Origin: Colivicinus sp022776215 | GTDB lineage: Bacteria > Bacillota_I > Bacilli_A > Erysipelotrichales > Erysipelotrichaceae | Length of the DNA: 46,381 nt | Direction: 5' to 3' | Assembly (NCBI GenBank): GCA_022776215.1 | Contig: JALFIR010000010.1 | Coordinates: 1-46,381, forward strand | Part shown: in pieces, positions 1 to 8,356 of the stretch | Layout: each line of letters begins with the position of its first letter | Position numbering within the stretch: position 1 is the first letter of the stretch | The notes under the pieces: model-generated | Seen by the model: the letters and a program-made list of their open reading frames with translations, nothing else | What the model was told of the DNA's origin: nothing | Databases searched by the model: none | Program-made: the position numbers and the translations under genes

Positions 1-133
1 GAACTTTGCCTCCATCTTCTTTCAGATTCTACCTCACGATAGACACCCTTGATATTGGCTAGTGGTTGACTACTGCGATGATAATCCCCACGATGGACTT
101 TCACCATCTAGATATATGCCATGCCCGGCATAC
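1..133 (-). mobile_element. Group II intron, 5' part of domain I (runs out of window)
   Basis: Read on the minus strand from 133 leftwards, the sequence starts GTATGCCGGGCATGG, followed by GGTGAAAGTCC, CAAGGGTGTC and GAATCTGAAAGAAG. The same blocks occur in the same order in domain I of the class C intron of Oceanobacillus iheyensis, recalled from memory. The start lies a few bases behind the T-run of a terminator hairpin (137-175), which is the classic class C target. The intron body and any reverse transcriptase would lie to the left of the window. The exact first base (133 or 134) is inferred. Confidence 0.82.
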
Positions 134-136
134 CTT

Positions 137-175
137 AAAAGGCACTTCAGGATTTTCTAACCTTAAGCGCCTTTT
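137..175 (-). terminator. Rho-independent terminator of the kinase-isomerase fusion gene; intron target site
   Basis: On the minus strand AAAAGGCGCTT and AAGTGCCTTTT form a long stem (one A/G mismatch, one G-T pair) around an A-rich loop, ending in a T-run. It lies about 50 bases behind the stop codon of the fusion gene. The group II intron sits directly behind it. Confidence 0.85.
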
Positions 176-225
176 ATTGATACAATCTTCTTGTTTAGAG
201 AAAAGGTATCTTTAACATGTCTTGT

Positions 226-2337
226 TTATTTCTTAAATGAATTAGTTTCAGGATCAAATTCAGCTTCATGAAGCCAAACATAAGCATCATCTTCACATCT
301 ATCTGTTTGTAACCAAGGATTGCCATCCAAATGTCTAATCATCCAACATGTATACATTTGATAGCCTGGAGCACATACTTGAGGATGTAACTTACCACCT
401 GGAATAGCTGAGAAACTACGGTTAGTGCTCTTAAACACCTCATCCCCTACATAACTAGCTCCAAAGCCTTCTGCATGATCGAATAAAAAGTAATAACACT
501 CAGGTTGTGGATGTCTATGAGGAAGATACCCTGACCAGTTACCTGGATCATTTAAAACCTCGCCCAATACCATGTTGCTTAGTGGATTGATGTCATGATC
601 AAAGATTGTATTAACTCTTCTAGCAGCTGTATTGTTGTACTTACCCTTGTTAGAATAATTGAATGGAGCATCACTAGGTTTATATAACTTAGACTTGAAA
701 TCATTGTCATTCTTTGTCTTTTGAACAAGAATTTCGGTTTCGCTATTAGCCTTAACCACAATAGTCTTATTCTTAGAAACATGTCCAGCATATGGACCAT
801 CAAGAAAGACCGATCTTCTAGTCACACTTTCCTTAACACCATCAACATCCATTTCTAATTCGCCATTCAAAAGTAAAACAGCAACTTCTTCATCGCTACT
901 TGTAAACGCCAAGGTTTCGCCCTTAGTCAACTTATAAACACGAATATCCATTAACATATCGCTATATTCGTTGTCATAAGTTGTTAGAATCATCTCACCT
1001 TTCTCATCAAATTTTGGATAACCAAATACTTTCTTTTCCATACCCTTTAACCTTTCTATTATCTTATATAAAGTATCTACACTACCTACATTACCTGGGA
1101 AGATTACTACAGGCATATCTTTAAATTTAGAATCATCCAAAATTCTAATTACTCCCACATTCTTTTCAATTTGTCCAAGGGCTAATGCCTTCTTAACATT
1201 TAAACCAATACTTAAACAATCATAAGAAGTAATGCCACCCTTAGATATCAAGAATGAAGGACGTACCTTTAATAAAGATAAGATACCTGTAAGCTCTCTA
1301 GAAATGCTTACTGCCATTTCTAATTGTTTTTCTTTATCATCACCAGGGAAATCTACACGATCTCTTCTAGTAGCTAATAAAACCGTCCTATTCTCTTTTA
1401 ACTTGCTGTCAATTAACTTTGCGCATCTAATCGCTTCATCATGCAGCCTATTATTTAACACTTCATGTTGATTAAATTCTACATAATCGACATTTGAATC
1501 ATGCTTCTTCAAATACGCCAATTGATCACTTGTATTCTTAACATGAGAACCAGCTAGAATCAAACCGCCACTTCCATAAGATATACACTTTTTACTATCC
1601 AAATAAGGAATATCCGTAATATTACCTAATTCTTTAACCAAAGATGCTGCACATCTAAATAAAAATTTCTTATTTGTATGTTTATAAGCACATACAAATT
1701 TTCTTAAATCATCCACTGATGTACAATTAACAATCACCTTATTGAAGTTTGTAACACTATTTAATTTACCAACGATATCATTATCATCTAAACCAATAGA
1801 AACACAATCGCACGCCTTATACTTGCCATTGGTCTTTTCTTCAACATAATCTTTTAAGTTACTGCTTTTAAAGCCAAAGGTCTTGTCTTTCGCAAACTCA
1901 CTCTCACCAACTGGAATTTCTACACCATTACTAATCACATAATGAACATCATTAACGGTTTTTCTAATGCCATCAAGATAAGGGCAAATAATTTCACCGT
2001 CAATTAAATAGCCATTATCATTTAATACTTTCTTTATCACTTCACCTTCTAATGGAAAATGACCTCTTAAAGACGAATCTCCTCTTGAAATAATAGTAAA
2101 GTCAATATTCAATTCCTTTGCGATATCACATATCATTTGAATAAGTTTCTCATGATATTTGATTGTTTCCTGTTCACTAAAAGCTCTCGAATTAGTAGAA
2201 ATATAAAACATTTCTCTTGGATCTTTAAAAGCTTCACACAAAAGATTGTAATCATAATTAATTAACACCAACACATCATGTATTGTTTGAATACCTGTTG
2301 GATCATCATCTAGAACTATATATTTATGTTTTATCAT
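226..2337 (-). CDS. Fusion protein: DUF1537 sugar-acid kinase + IolB-type isomerase
   Basis: Two complete enzymes are joined in 703 residues. Residues 1-432 form a four-carbon-acid sugar kinase (DUF1537/OtnK family), with LDDDPTGIQT near the start, RGDSSLRGHFPLE at about 86, a glycine-rich GGLILAGSH, and FPGNVGS near the end of the domain. Residues 433-703 form a cupin of the KduI/IolB family with presumed metal ligands in HRHPQPECYY (His, His, Glu) and KLHPQV (His). IolB turns a deoxy-uronate aldehyde into a terminal hydroxymethyl ketone. OtnK-type kinases phosphorylate such a terminal carbon, so the fusion may isomerise and then phosphorylate; this is inference. Met433 is preceded by an AGAAAGG ribosome-site-like sequence (1051-1057), so a separate isomerase could also be made. 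There is no Shine-Dalgarno before Met1; a -10 box lies six bases upstream. The exact substrate is unknown. Confidence 0.85.
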   Translation of the reverse strand: MIKHKYIVLDDDPTGIQTIHDVLVLINYDYNLLCEAFKDPREMFYISTNSRAFSEQETIKYHEKLIQMICDIAKELNIDFTIISRGDSSLRGHFPLEGEVIKKVLNDNGYLIDGEIICPYLDGIRKTVNDVHYVISNGVEIPVGESEFAKDKTFGFKSSNLKDYVEEKTNGKYKACDCVSIGLDDNDIVGKLNSVTNFNKVIVNCTSVDDLRKFVCAYKHTNKKFLFRCAASLVKELGNITDIPYLDSKKCISYGSGGLILAGSHVKNTSDQLAYLKKHDSNVDYVEFNQHEVLNNRLHDEAIRCAKLIDSKLKENRTVLLATRRDRVDFPGDDKEKQLEMAVSISRELTGILSLLKVRPSFLISKGGITSYDCLSIGLNVKKALALGQIEKNVGVIRILDDSKFKDMPVVIFPGNVGSVDTLYKIIERLKGMEKKVFGYPKFDEKGEMILTTYDNEYSDMLMDIRVYKLTKGETLAFTSSDEEVAVLLLNGELEMDVDGVKESVTRRSVFLDGPYAGHVSKNKTIVVKANSETEILVQKTKNDNDFKSKLYKPSDAPFNYSNKGKYNNTAARRVNTIFDHDINPLSNMVLGEVLNDPGNWSGYLPHRHPQPECYYFLFDHAEGFGASYVGDEVFKSTNRSFSAIPGGKLHPQVCAPGYQMYTCWMIRHLDGNPWLQTDRCEDDAYVWLHEAEFDPETNSFKK

Positions 2338-2343
2338 AATTAA

Positions 2344-2352
2344 ATGATATCA
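2344..2352 (-). promoter_or_regulatory. Extended -10 for a leaderless transcript of the fusion gene
   Basis: On the minus strand TGA-TATCAT is followed by exactly six bases and then the ATG at 2337. No Shine-Dalgarno is present, so transcription probably starts at or next to the ATG. The -35 region would overlap the palindromic operator at 2366-2383. Confidence 0.55.
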
Positions 2353-2365
2353 TTTTTAAACATAA

Positions 2366-2383
2366 TATACATAATTTTGTATA
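2366..2383. promoter_or_regulatory. Regulon operator, site 1 (TATACAT-AATT-TTGTATA)
   Basis: Inverted repeat with seven-base arms and a four-base spacer, one mismatch from TATACAA-N4-TTGTATA. Its right half overlaps the -10 TATAAT (2380-2385) of the rightward dehydrogenase gene and it covers the -35 region of the leftward fusion gene. One repressor could therefore control both. Related sites are at 7493, 7525, 9223 and 13191. Confidence 0.65.
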
Positions 2384-2408
2384 ATTATATTGTTGGAGGA
2401 TTAATAAA

Positions 2409-3212
2409 ATGTTTGACTTAAATAGTTTTTCATTAGAAGGCAAAGTAGCCCTAGTAACAGGAGGAGGAAGTGGTATCGGTTTTGGTATCACGTGTGCCCT
2501 ATATAAAGCTGGAGCTAAAGTTTGTTTTAATCAAAGAAGTGTAGAAAAAGTAAACAAGGCTTTAAAGGAATTTGAAAATGAAGGAGTTAAAGCTTATGGC
2601 TATGTTTGTGATGTAACTAAGGAAGATGAAGTTAATAAATTAGTAAAAAAGATCAAAGAAGAAGTTGGTGTAATTGATATCCTAGTTAACAATGCAGGGA
2701 TCAATATTCGTAAGCCAATGACTGAAACTACTTTAGAAGATTTCCAAACAGTAATTAACACTGATTTAGTAAGTCCTTTTATCGTATCTAAGGCTGTAAT
2801 TCCAGGTATGATTGAAAAAGGTCATGGTAAGATTATTAATATTTGTTCAATGATGTCAGAACTTGGCAGAGAAACTGTTAGTGCTTATGCGGCTGCTAAG
2901 GGTGGTCTTAAGATGTTAACACGTAATATTTGTTCCGAATATGGTGAAGCTAATATCCAATGTAACGGTATTGGACCTGGTTATATCATCACACCATTAA
3001 CAGAACCACTTACTAGAAGATTACCAAATGGTGAAAGACAACCGTTTGATAATTTCATTATTTCTAAGACTCCTGCTGGTAGATGGGGTACTCCTGAGGA
3101 TCTAATGGGTCCTGCAGTCTTTCTTGCCAGTGATGCTTCTAACTTTGTCAATGGACATATTCTTTATGTAGATGGCGGTATCTTAGCTTATATTGGTAAA
3201 CAACCACAATAA
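2409..3212 (+). CDS. SDR-family dehydrogenase, KduD/IdnO/DhuD-like (paralog 1)
   Basis: A 267-residue classical short-chain dehydrogenase. It has the cofactor motif TGGGSGIG (about residues 17-24), NNAG, a catalytic Ser in ICSMMS and YAAAK as the YxxxK motif. The family includes gluconate 5-dehydrogenase and 2-keto-3-deoxygluconate 5-dehydrogenase, so it probably interconverts a 5-keto sugar acid with its alcohol using NAD(P)H in the cytosol. The start has GGAGG at 2395-2399. It is divergent from the fusion gene with operator 1 between them. Large parts are almost identical in DNA to the second copy at 8383-9186. Which keto acid it uses cannot be told. Confidence 0.85.
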   Translation: MFDLNSFSLEGKVALVTGGGSGIGFGITCALYKAGAKVCFNQRSVEKVNKALKEFENEGVKAYGYVCDVTKEDEVNKLVKKIKEEVGVIDILVNNAGINIRKPMTETTLEDFQTVINTDLVSPFIVSKAVIPGMIEKGHGKIINICSMMSELGRETVSAYAAAKGGLKMLTRNICSEYGEANIQCNGIGPGYIITPLTEPLTRRLPNGERQPFDNFIISKTPAGRWGTPEDLMGPAVFLASDASNFVNGHILYVDGGILAYIGKQPQ

Positions 3213-3234
3213 AATGTCACAAACGTGACATTTT
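3211..3234. terminator. Bidirectional terminator between dehydrogenase and MFS gene
   Basis: AAAATGTCAC and GTGACATTTT form a perfect ten-pair stem around AAAC. The hairpin overlaps the ends of both convergent genes and has A and T runs on both sides. Confidence 0.85.
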
Positions 3235-4434
3235 ATTTAACCTTCTTTTACTAATAATTACGGTTGCTATGCACAAAATAATAAGTATTATGCCAATAAT
3301 CAAACCTAAATCATATGTTTTACTAAAGTCGTATAAATAACCATATGCAGATGTTGAAATCGCATATGAAGCATTACCAAGTAAGGCATATATTGGGTAG
3401 GTTTTGTTATAATTCTCAATTCCAAATACTTCTTTTGTCAATAGGGTTAAACCAACAGCTGTTTCCGCAAAAACCGCTCCGAATAATAATGTTCCACTAA
3501 CATTTAATAATGGATTATTTATAAATAGTAATAAGCAATTACCTAGTAATGTAACTATCAACATAAAGATATTTGAAAAAATAGCTCCTTTTTTATCAGC
3601 AATTTCACCGGTAATAAATTTAAATGTTACATTGCCAATCATTGATAAAGAAACAAATAATGAAACAATATTCAAAGAGTAATTTCTAGATAAAGCAATT
3701 GCACTTAAATGTTGCATGTTGCCTGATGCAAAGTGAATAAGGGTTGCAAATAGTCCAACATAAACAAACAACAAGGGATCAATTTTATTAGATATGGTTT
3801 TAGTTTCTTTCTTAATAATTTCACCACCATATGGCTGTAAATCTATATCCTTAGGATTTAAAGGATACTTCAATATAATAAAAGGAACAAATGATAAAAA
3901 GATTGATATGCCCATCACTTTATAGCCTATACGCCAACCATATGTTTCGATTACATTTAAAAATAAAGGAGAAAAAATAGCTCCCGAAATGCCTGAGAAT
4001 CCAAAGATAATTGAGGTTATTAAGCCATGGTTCTTATTAAACCAATTGTTGATTATTATCGATATAACAACAAAAGCGAAGAAAGCATTACCACAGCCTC
4101 TTAATAAGCCCAAAATATAAAACATTATTATATTGGATTGAAAACTCATTAGATAAGCACTTGTCGAACTTAATAATCCAGCACCTATAATTAATTTACG
4201 ATAATTGTTTGAGTTTAACCATTTAGGCACGAACAAAGCAACAATCGCAAGGGCAAATGTTGCGATAGTATTATGAATAATATAGGTACCTCTTAAAATA
4301 TTTAAGTCTGAGGCAACATAATTATAAAAAACACCAACTGAATTTGATGTGATGCCCACTCCAGCTGAAGATAAAAAGCATAGAGTGATTATTATTTTTA
4401 AATATACACGATTCTTTTTCTTTAAAATATCCAT
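3217..4434 (-). CDS. MFS transporter, oxalate/monocarboxylate-type
   Basis: A 405-residue protein with about twelve hydrophobic helices, a short basic start (MDILKKKNR) and a cytoplasmic loop around residues 195-220. The layout and the helix-4/5 region (RGCGNAFFAFV, FGFSGISGAIFSPL) fit the OxlT-like branch of the major facilitator superfamily, which often moves organic or sugar acids. It follows the terminator of the PTS-aldolase operon and has no Shine-Dalgarno. A role in uptake or export of an acid substrate or product of the cluster is inferred from position only. Confidence 0.7.
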   Translation of the reverse strand: MDILKKKNRVYLKIIITLCFLSSAGVGITSNSVGVFYNYVASDLNILRGTYIIHNTIATFALAIVALFVPKWLNSNNYRKLIIGAGLLSSTSAYLMSFQSNIIMFYILGLLRGCGNAFFAFVVISIIINNWFNKNHGLITSIIFGFSGISGAIFSPLFLNVIETYGWRIGYKVMGISIFLSFVPFIILKYPLNPKDIDLQPYGGEIIKKETKTISNKIDPLLFVYVGLFATLIHFASGNMQHLSAIALSRNYSLNIVSLFVSLSMIGNVTFKFITGEIADKKGAIFSNIFMLIVTLLGNCLLLFINNPLLNVSGTLLFGAVFAETAVGLTLLTKEVFGIENYNKTYPIYALLGNASYAISTSAYGYLYDFSKTYDLGLIIGIILIILCIATVIISKRRLNKMSRL

Positions 4435-4441
4435 AATAAAT

Positions 4442-4465
4442 AAAAGAGGGGCATTACTGCCCCTC
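4442..4465 (-). terminator. Terminator of the PTS-aldolase operon
   Basis: On the minus strand GAGGGGC-AGTAAT-GCCCCTC is followed by TTTTATTTATT. It lies about 20 bases behind the aldolase stop codon and ends the IIA-IIB-IIC-aldolase operon. The MFS gene begins within a few bases of the T-run. Confidence 0.88.
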
Positions 4466-4483
4466 CATTAATTGAGTTAGAAA

Positions 4484-5368
4484 TTATTCTTTACTACCAT
4501 TATCAGCTACTTCAAATGTATAACGATTGTTAGAACCAATTACACGAATATAATCCTTAACAAATTGTTTTACAGCAGCTTCAGCTACAGCGCAGATTTC
4601 CATATAGTTTAGACCTGGATTCTCTTCCCAAGCAGCCTTCATAGCTACTTCAGCAGCATGGAAAGCATCAGTACAAACGTTGATCTTATTTATGCCATTA
4701 GCAACTGCCTTACGAATGTTTTCCTCACCTGATCCAGAACCACCATGAAGAACTAGTGGCATCTTTAATGCTTCCTTAAGTTCTTTTAGACGGCCAAAGT
4801 CTAATACTGGAACATATCCAGCAGGATATTTACCATGTGCTGTACCAATAGCAACTGCTAAAGCATCAACACCTGTATCCTTAACAAATTGAACTGCTTG
4901 TTCAACGTTTGTATACATATCAGCAGTCTTACCATCACCATCAGCAGCTTGGCCAACATGACCTAATTCTGCTTCAACAGAGATGCCCTTGCCATGGGCA
5001 AGATCAACTACTTGTCTTGTACGTCTTACGTTTTCTTCATAAGGTAATGAAGAAGCATCAATCATTACATTTGAGAAGCCTCTTTGAATAGCATCAACTT
5101 CAGCTTCAAAGCTAGGTCCATGATCTAGGTTTAAGCAAACAGGAACAGTAGCCTTTTCTGCCATAGCCTTAATCATAGGAACCATTTGATCTGGATGTGC
5201 TAACTTTTTCATTTGACCACAACCGAATTGAACAATAATTGGAGAATGTTCTTCTTCAGCAGCTTCAATTACAGCTCTAGCCATTTCCATGTTGACACTG
5301 TTAACTGCCATTACAGCATAACCATCTCTATTAGCAGCATCAAGAATATACTTCATATTTACATACAT
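4484..5368 (-). CDS. Class II (zinc) ketose-phosphate aldolase, FbaA/GatY/IolJ family
   Basis: A 294-residue class II aldolase. Visible active-site segments are LNLDHGPSFE (metal-binding His, catalytic Asp), SVEAELGHVGQ (Glu), GTAHGKYP (His), LHGGSGSG (His, phosphate-binding loop) and NVCTDAF. Such enzymes split a ketose phosphate into dihydroxyacetone phosphate and an aldehyde. Fructose- or tagatose-bisphosphate and 2-deoxy-5-keto-gluconate 6-phosphate (IolJ) are family substrates. It is the last gene of a PTS operon, 40 bases behind IIC, and shares a regulon with two IolB-type isomerases. An IolJ-like use is therefore plausible but not proven. Confidence 0.88.
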   Translation of the reverse strand: MYVNMKYILDAANRDGYAVMAVNSVNMEMARAVIEAAEEEHSPIIVQFGCGQMKKLAHPDQMVPMIKAMAEKATVPVCLNLDHGPSFEAEVDAIQRGFSNVMIDASSLPYEENVRRTRQVVDLAHGKGISVEAELGHVGQAADGDGKTADMYTNVEQAVQFVKDTGVDALAVAIGTAHGKYPAGYVPVLDFGRLKELKEALKMPLVLHGGSGSGEENIRKAVANGINKINVCTDAFHAAEVAMKAAWEENPGLNYMEICAVAEAAVKQFVKDYIRVIGSNNRYTFEVADNGSKE

Positions 5369-5408
5369 AGCTAATTAAACCTTCCCTCTATTTAGTTTAT
5401 TTTTAGAA

Positions 5409-6515
5409 TTATAAATCGATATCTAATTCAGTGATTTCTTCTTCAGTCTCTTCTTCTTCAGGCATCTTCTTAACTACTGCGTATAGAACACCAGTAATTA
5501 CAGAACCGATTACAAGAGCAACAATCCACATACCAATGTTGTTTGATAATGGAGCAACTAGGATACCACCATGAGCAGCAGGAGTGTTAATACCCCAAGC
5601 CATAGCTAAACCAGAAGCAATTGCAGAACCAATCATTGAACATGGGATGAATCTTAGTGGATCATCAGCAGCGAAAGGTAATACACCTTCAGTAATGAAA
5701 CATAGACCCATAGGGATAGCAGTATAAGCAGTATTCTTTTGAGCAGCAGTGAACTTCTTAGGAGCAAAGATAGCAGCAAGACCAACACCAACAGCAGGTG
5801 TCATACCACCGATAATCTTAGCAGTTTCAGCACAACCACCGATACCATCTGGAATATCAGCATATAAAGCATTTGCAGCCATAGAAGCAGTCTTGTTGAT
5901 AGGACCACCCATATCGAAGCCCATACAAGCACCGATAACAGCACCACAAACGAATAGAGAACCTTCACCTAGACCAACAATCCAGTTTTGGATAGCTAAC
6001 ATTACAGTTGAAATTGGTTTCATTAGGATACCAAAGAACAAGAATGTAGCAACTGCAGTAGCAAGAACTGGAATGATCAATACTGGCATTAATCCAGCAA
6101 GAGCTTTAGGCATCTTCCAAGACTTCATCCATTGTACTAAGTAACCAACAACAAAGCCCATCAACATAGCACCAACGAAACCTGTCTTAGTAGGTCCGCC
6201 AGCAAAATAACCAATTGCGAAACCAGGAACAATTCCAGGTCTATCAGCAATAGAGAATGCAATACCAGCACATAAGAATGCATAAGCCCAGTTGAAGCCC
6301 ATACCATTCATTTCACCAAGCATATGCATATAGTCGCTTAACTTAGTGATTGAGTAACCAGAATAATTTAATCCAGCGATAATTGGATCAGATAGTGGAA
6401 CACCTGACCAAGAGAATGCCTTTTGAATAGCACCCATGATACCAGCCATAACAACCATTGGAATCAAGAATGAAATACCAGTCATTATGTGCTTCTTAAC
6501 ATCAGTTAATTTCAT
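5409..6515 (-). CDS. PTS fructose-family transporter, EIIC membrane subunit
   Basis: A 368-residue membrane permease of the Fru family, with about nine to ten hydrophobic segments. It contains the typical GFDMGGPINKTA and PIGLCFITEGVLPF-like stretches (here IPMGLCFITEGVLPFA). It takes up a sugar while IIB passes phosphate to it. The C-terminus is an unusual acidic tail ending EEEITELDIDL, which resembles the tail of the IIA subunit in the same operon. The start has GGGGAG. Substrate could be fructose, but the neighbours argue for a sugar acid or rare sugar; this is inference. Confidence 0.9.
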   Translation of the reverse strand: MKLTDVKKHIMTGISFLIPMVVMAGIMGAIQKAFSWSGVPLSDPIIAGLNYSGYSITKLSDYMHMLGEMNGMGFNWAYAFLCAGIAFSIADRPGIVPGFAIGYFAGGPTKTGFVGAMLMGFVVGYLVQWMKSWKMPKALAGLMPVLIIPVLATAVATFLFFGILMKPISTVMLAIQNWIVGLGEGSLFVCGAVIGACMGFDMGGPINKTASMAANALYADIPDGIGGCAETAKIIGGMTPAVGVGLAAIFAPKKFTAAQKNTAYTAIPMGLCFITEGVLPFAADDPLRFIPCSMIGSAIASGLAMAWGINTPAAHGGILVAPLSNNIGMWIVALVIGSVITGVLYAVVKKMPEEEETEEEITELDIDL

Positions 6516-6539
6516 AATAAATTTTCTCCCCTTATTTTT

Positions 6540-6851
6540 TTATTTACCTAATTTTTTCTCAATAGTAGCGATAAGTGATTTAGGACTCTTCATAGCAGTT
6601 GAAATAGGAATATCAACAATACGCTTACCATTGAATCTGTCTTTGTCTCTAATTGCAATGTCATGGGCAAAGATAACTACATCAGCAGCTGCGATATCTT
6701 CTGGAGTTAATTGATTTTGAACACCAATTGTACCTTGAGTTTCAATCTTAACTTCATGACCAGCTTCCTTTGCAGCATTTTCTATCTTTTCCGCAACAAT
6801 GTAAGTGTGAGCAATTCCAGCAGTACATGCTGTAACACCAACAATCTTCAT
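6540..6851 (-). CDS. PTS fructose-family EIIB phosphocarrier
   Basis: A 103-residue free-standing IIB domain. The phosphocysteine is Cys9 in ACTAGIAHTYI, matching the C-P/T-x-G-I-A-H-T loop of the fructose family. It receives phosphate from IIA and hands it to the sugar bound by IIC. It lies 24 bases upstream of IIC and 51 bases downstream of IIA, with AAAGGAG before the start. In many fructose PTS systems these domains are fused; here all three are separate. Confidence 0.92.
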   Translation of the reverse strand: MKIVGVTACTAGIAHTYIVAEKIENAAKEAGHEVKIETQGTIGVQNQLTPEDIAAADVVIFAHDIAIRDKDRFNGKRIVDIPISTAMKSPKSLIATIEKKLGK

Positions 6852-6902
6852 AAATAGATCTCCTTTCTTGTTTAATAGCTATATATAAACTCTAATAACT
6901 AA

Positions 6903-7436
6903 TTAGAAGTCTATATCTAAATCAACGATTTCTTCATCACTCTTAACGTTTGAAGAATCTAGTTCACTGTCATCGCAAAGAATTAAATTAACTACTTCTT
7001 CCTTTGTCTTAGCCTCAGCTAGCTTTGCGACTCTTGCTTCATTTCCAAGCTTTCCAGCCAATTCACTCAACAACAACATATGATTTGTAGCAAATTCTGT
7101 ATCAGCAGATACACAGAATAAGAAAATTAATCTTGTATCTTGGAAACCTGAATCAGTCATTGCAGTTTCCCATTTGATATCGTTTTTAGTCTTGCCAATA
7201 CAAATACCAATCTTCTTAACTGCTTCTGACTTTCCATGAGGGATAGAAATTGAAGAACCCATACCAGTAGGACCCTCAGCCTCACGATCATATATATCTT
7301 TTACAAATTGTTCAACATCATTGATATAACCATTATTAAGTAATAATGTAGCCATGTTGTGAAGCACTTCATCTTTTGTAGTACCTTCAACTTCTAAATC
7401 AATAATGTCTTCATTTAATATCTCTCTTAAGTTCAT
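6903..7436 (-). CDS. PTS fructose/mannitol-family EIIA phosphocarrier
   Basis: A 177-residue IIA domain with the phosphohistidine His67 in SSISIPHGKS. HPr-phosphate is the expected donor. It is the first gene of the IIA-IIB-IIC-aldolase operon, with AAAGAGG before the start. It is longer than a minimal IIA because of an acidic tail ending SDEEIVDLDIDF, similar to the end of IIC and also to its own N-terminal NEDIIDLEVEG. The promoter upstream carries regulon operators. Confidence 0.9.
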   Translation of the reverse strand: MNLREILNEDIIDLEVEGTTKDEVLHNMATLLLNNGYINDVEQFVKDIYDREAEGPTGMGSSISIPHGKSEAVKKIGICIGKTKNDIKWETAMTDSGFQDTRLIFLFCVSADTEFATNHMLLLSELAGKLGNEARVAKLAEAKTKEEVVNLILCDDSELDSSNVKSDEEIVDLDIDF

Positions 7437-7486
7437 TTTTCAACCTCTTTTTCATGTCTGGTGTAATCCCTTACATCAACTAAGCA

Positions 7487-7516
7487 TATTGTAATACAAA
7501 AAAATGTATATTGTCA
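7487..7516 (-). promoter_or_regulatory. Promoter of the PTS-aldolase operon
   Basis: On the minus strand TTGACA (7511-7516) is a perfect -35, followed after 18 bases by TACAAT (7487-7492). Operator 2 (7493-7510) exactly fills the spacer, a classic repressor position. Confidence 0.65.
7493..7510. promoter_or_regulatory. Regulon operator, site 2 (AATACAA-AAAA-ATGTATA)
   Basis: Imperfect copy of TATACAA-N4-TTGTATA with two changes; the TACA-N6-TGTA core is kept. It lies between the -35 and -10 of the leftward PTS operon. Confidence 0.55.
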
Positions 7517-7524
7517 AAATATTT

Positions 7525-7542
7525 CGTACATTTTTTTGTATA
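7525..7542. promoter_or_regulatory. Regulon operator, site 3 (CGTACAT-TTTT-TTGTATA)
   Basis: Copy of the palindrome with a degenerate left arm and a perfect right arm. The right arm overlaps the -10 TATAAT (7539-7544) of the rightward IolB-like gene, as at sites 1 and 4 of the rightward promoters. Confidence 0.55.
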
Positions 7543-7567
7543 ATAAATTCGAAAGAAGGAAATATCT

Positions 7568-8353
7568 ATGATGAACTATATTACTAGTAATGATGAAATC
7601 GTTGAATTAACTAACAGAAGCGATCATTATCCTGATATGATGCTATATTCATATCTTGTACGCCCAAAGAAAGGAAGTGTCAAAGAATACTATAGCGAAG
7701 ATAAGGAAACATTGATTCTTCTTCAAGAAGGAAGCTTAACATTAAGCTACGAGGGAAAAGAAGAAACAATCACAAGAGGAAACGTCTTCGATGATGCTCC
7801 AGTTGGATTATTATTCCCTGCAAAAGTTAAAGTTGAAGTAAAAGTAAACGAAGACAGTGAATATCTATTAATCATGACTGAAAATGACAAGACATACGAC
7901 ACAACATTATTCACAAAGGACAATGTCATCGTTGTTGACAGAGGAGCTGGCCAATGGAACGATTGTGCTACAAGAAACGTAAGAACCATGGTTGACTATA
8001 AGATTAATCCAAATAGTAACTTAGCATTTGGTGAAACAGTAAACTATCCAGGTAAGTGGTCTACATTCATTCCACACTTACATGATCAACCTGAACTATA
8101 CTACTATCGTTTCAATAGACCTGAAGGCTTTGGAGCTAGTTTCTATGGACATAATGTATATGAAATCAAAGATCGTAGTTATATCTGTGTAACAGAAAAA
8201 CTAGCACATCCTCAAGTAACTGCACCAGGCTATGCCATGAATTACTTCTGGGTAATTAGACATTTCAAAGACAATCCATGGACTGGAGCTGAAAACGTTA
8301 AGGAACATGAATGGCTACTAGATCCTAATTGCAAGATTTGGCCTAATAAATAA
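7568..8353 (+). CDS. IolB/KduI-family (deoxy)uronate isomerase, free-standing
   Basis: A 261-residue bicupin of the 5-deoxy-glucuronate isomerase family. The expected metal ligands are in IPHLHDQPELYYY (His, His, Glu) and AHPQVTAPGY (His), and the family motif GFGASFYGHNVY follows. It is homologous to residues 433-703 of the fused protein at 226-2337 but clearly diverged in sequence. IolB converts 5-deoxy-glucuronate to 2-deoxy-5-keto-gluconate, and the KduI branch acts on a 4-deoxy-5-keto-uronate. Either type of aldose-ketose step is possible here. The start has AAGGA and is controlled from operator 3; a terminator follows. Confidence 0.82.
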   Translation: MMNYITSNDEIVELTNRSDHYPDMMLYSYLVRPKKGSVKEYYSEDKETLILLQEGSLTLSYEGKEETITRGNVFDDAPVGLLFPAKVKVEVKVNEDSEYLLIMTENDKTYDTTLFTKDNVIVVDRGAGQWNDCATRNVRTMVDYKINPNSNLAFGETVNYPGKWSTFIPHLHDQPELYYYRFNRPEGFGASFYGHNVYEIKDRSYICVTEKLAHPQVTAPGYAMNYFWVIRHFKDNPWTGAENVKEHEWLLDPNCKIWPNK

Positions 8354-8356
8354 GAC

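Noticed and set aside
1..225. Intron-encoded reverse transcriptase
   Set aside because: Only the structured 5' RNA part is in the window; no reverse transcriptase reading frame is present at either edge.
1232..1471. Antisense open frames inside the large genes (for example here, and at 5749-6144, 14084-14410, 29047-29559)
   Set aside because: They mirror strong coding sequence on the other strand, lack ribosome sites and have compositionally odd, low-complexity products.
3217..4434. Leaderless start for the MFS gene (and similarly for the MATE gene ending at 36759)
   Set aside because: Both lack a Shine-Dalgarno and start right behind a terminator, but no acceptable -10 box lies at the six-base distance.
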